In this document: one piece after another, positions 62,600 through 64,000 of the stretch
Numbering within the stretch: the first letter of the stretch is position 1
Layout of the letters: every line of letters begins with the position of its first letter
Assembly: GCA_008711295.1 (NCBI GenBank)
Contig: VUYV01000216.1
Location: 429,802 to 493,801, forward strand
Origin: Anarhynchus alexandrinus
Taxonomy: Eukaryota; Chordata; Aves; Charadriiformes; Charadriidae
Length of the DNA stretch: 64,000 nt
Direction of reading: 5' to 3'
Translations under genes and position numbers: made by a program
The notes under the pieces: generated by a model
The model's database searches: none
Seen by the model: only the letters and a program-made list of their open reading frames with translations
What the model was told of the DNA's origin: nothing

Positions 62600-64000
62600 T
62601 CTTGAGGGGTGGGGGACGTACTGGAGATTTCCTATTCCTTCGCTTGGACCGTGGGTGAGAGTTTGTACGCTGTCAGGGGTCTGCTATAAACCTTGAGGTG
62701 CGCTTTGGTTAGTTTAGTTTTAAGGAGAGAGGTGGTAGATTTACAGAGAAAATACTGCAGATAAAACAAAAGATTTCCTATTCCCTTTTTTGGTGAGGAA
62801 CTAGAAAAAAAAAAAAGAGATTTTGGAATACCTGGTAATTGGCATTCAGCCTGACAGTGAGTTTAAAAGGATGTTTCTCTTTTTCTCCTGAAATGTGCTT
62901 TTATATTAATCTTTGGGTTTGAAGTTAATTTAAAAATAAATGTTTTGGTAGTAATAGACCAATTTTGATGCCAGGTTTGCATTTTGAGGATGAATTACAG
63001 AGCTGCGACTGGTTTTATCCTTAGCAGTAGCCACCTTTTTCTCTAATTTTAAAGGTACTTTGGCAATATATGGTGCATGTGTATGTCAATAATGCTTATT
63101 AAAATGCTGCACCTGTTCTATACATTTTAAACACTACTTAATTGGAAAAAAAATAGCCAAATAATGTACTTTCTCTGCTAAAACTTTCCATCACTATTTG
63201 TATATGACTGGAATCTGAAAAAAAAACCCTACAGTTTTACATTTTTTTCCTGCTTCATACCTTATAGAGAAAGTTTAAGGAGAGAAAGATGGTCACACAG
63301 CTCTTGAAAACTTCTGGTCAAGAAGTAGAGCATGTGGGATGAAGTTTGAAGGGTGTTTGCAATTTACTTTTCCTTTGACTTTGAGGTGCTTTATGAGGTA
63401 CATTTATGAAGATGTAGCCATATGACATTGGAAAAAACCAAAGCAAGCAAACCCTCTGGGGCTGATGGATGGTTCCTCCTCTTGGGGCTGATGGCTTGTT
63501 CCTACACTTCCGGAGACCTGAGTGGGTGGGTGAGCATGTCTGCAGGGACCAGTTGATGGTTTGGTGGCAGTGTCATCAGGCGCGGGTGGCACGTGCCTCC
63601 TTCGCGCCCAGACACGAGCTCAGCAGATGCTCTGAAGCGTTCAGACAGGGAAATGCTTTTAGGCTGCTCAAACACTTCAGGAAAACCGTAGCACTTATGT
63701 CTGTGGTCCAAATTGATTATTGTTGTTTCACGCATGCAATTAATTTTGGTTTGCAATAGAGAGGCTTTCCTTCCCCCTTTAAATGGATTTATTTGTTTTC
63801 TGTCAAAGTGAATAAGCCGATGACACTTTCTGTTGCATTTGGCCACGTTTCCAGAAGATAAGATTTGTGCCTCAGCCCTCCTTCGCGAGCACAAAGATCT
63901 TCTTCAGTGCTTACGATTCCTACACATGCAGTTCAAATCCCTACTCGGCGTGTGTGGTGAGGCCAACAGTAGCGGCAGTCAGTTCAGTTCAGTCCCTGCC
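62600..64000. other. Non-coding stretch to the window end
   Basis: No exon, RNA gene or transposon recognised. It is AT-rich, with A-runs near 62803-62815 and a mildly CpG-containing stretch around 63575-63610. Confidence 0.55.

Noticed and set aside
1..64000. CRISPR arrays, operons, tRNA or rRNA genes
   Set aside because: No regularly spaced identical repeats, cloverleaf-like segments or rRNA-like stretches were seen. The repeat content is that of a bird genome.

Overview
The window looks like vertebrate nuclear DNA, most likely from a bird. It is AT-rich, almost gene-free non-coding sequence. It carries 3'-end fragments of CR1 LINEs with the octamer-type 3' terminus (ATTCTATG / ATTCTGTG), and one long terminal repeat beginning TGTATTGGG and ending CCCACCACA on the minus strand. 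From memory, that LTR type is common in Neoaves. There are no bacterial-style operons, CRISPR arrays or rRNA/tRNA genes.

Layout. 1-20.1 kb is non-coding sequence with a small CpG-richer patch (12.8-13.1 kb), an A/T-run landscape and one 12-N gap beside an 18-G run (16.72-16.75 kb). 20.17-21.24 kb is the only strong CpG island. It contains the single convincing coding piece: a plus-strand first exon with ATG at 20867, a strong start context, a 24-residue basic-then-hydrophobic signal-peptide-like sequence, and a GTGAGC splice donor at 20940. No further exon is recognised in the remaining 43 kb, so that stretch reads as a very long first intron. Peptide length, start and the phase-1 break after Ala-Arg resemble exon 1 of UNC5-type netrin receptors (UNC5D is the best guess), but 24 residues cannot settle this.

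Repeats in the putative intron. CR1 fragments lie at 29.30-29.83 kb (plus), 37.44-37.83 kb (minus, old), 37.99-38.36 kb (plus) and 49.95-50.85 kb (plus, reading frame still open). A probable old CR1-like relic lies around 24.1-24.3 kb. A minus-strand LTR starts at 38.46 kb. It is followed by a 2-kb stretch present two to three times in the window, with every copy boundary marked by a single N (38780, 38881, 40690, 41491, 43562). The simplest reading is two haplotypes or overlapping contigs laid in tandem by the assembler; a real local tandem duplication is the alternative.

The rest is unannotated non-coding DNA. Conserved regulatory elements are likely in such a long flank and intron, but a single sequence cannot show conservation. 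No new biological system is evident; the most useful observations are the exon/CpG island, the mosaic duplication and the internal repeat structure of the LTR.
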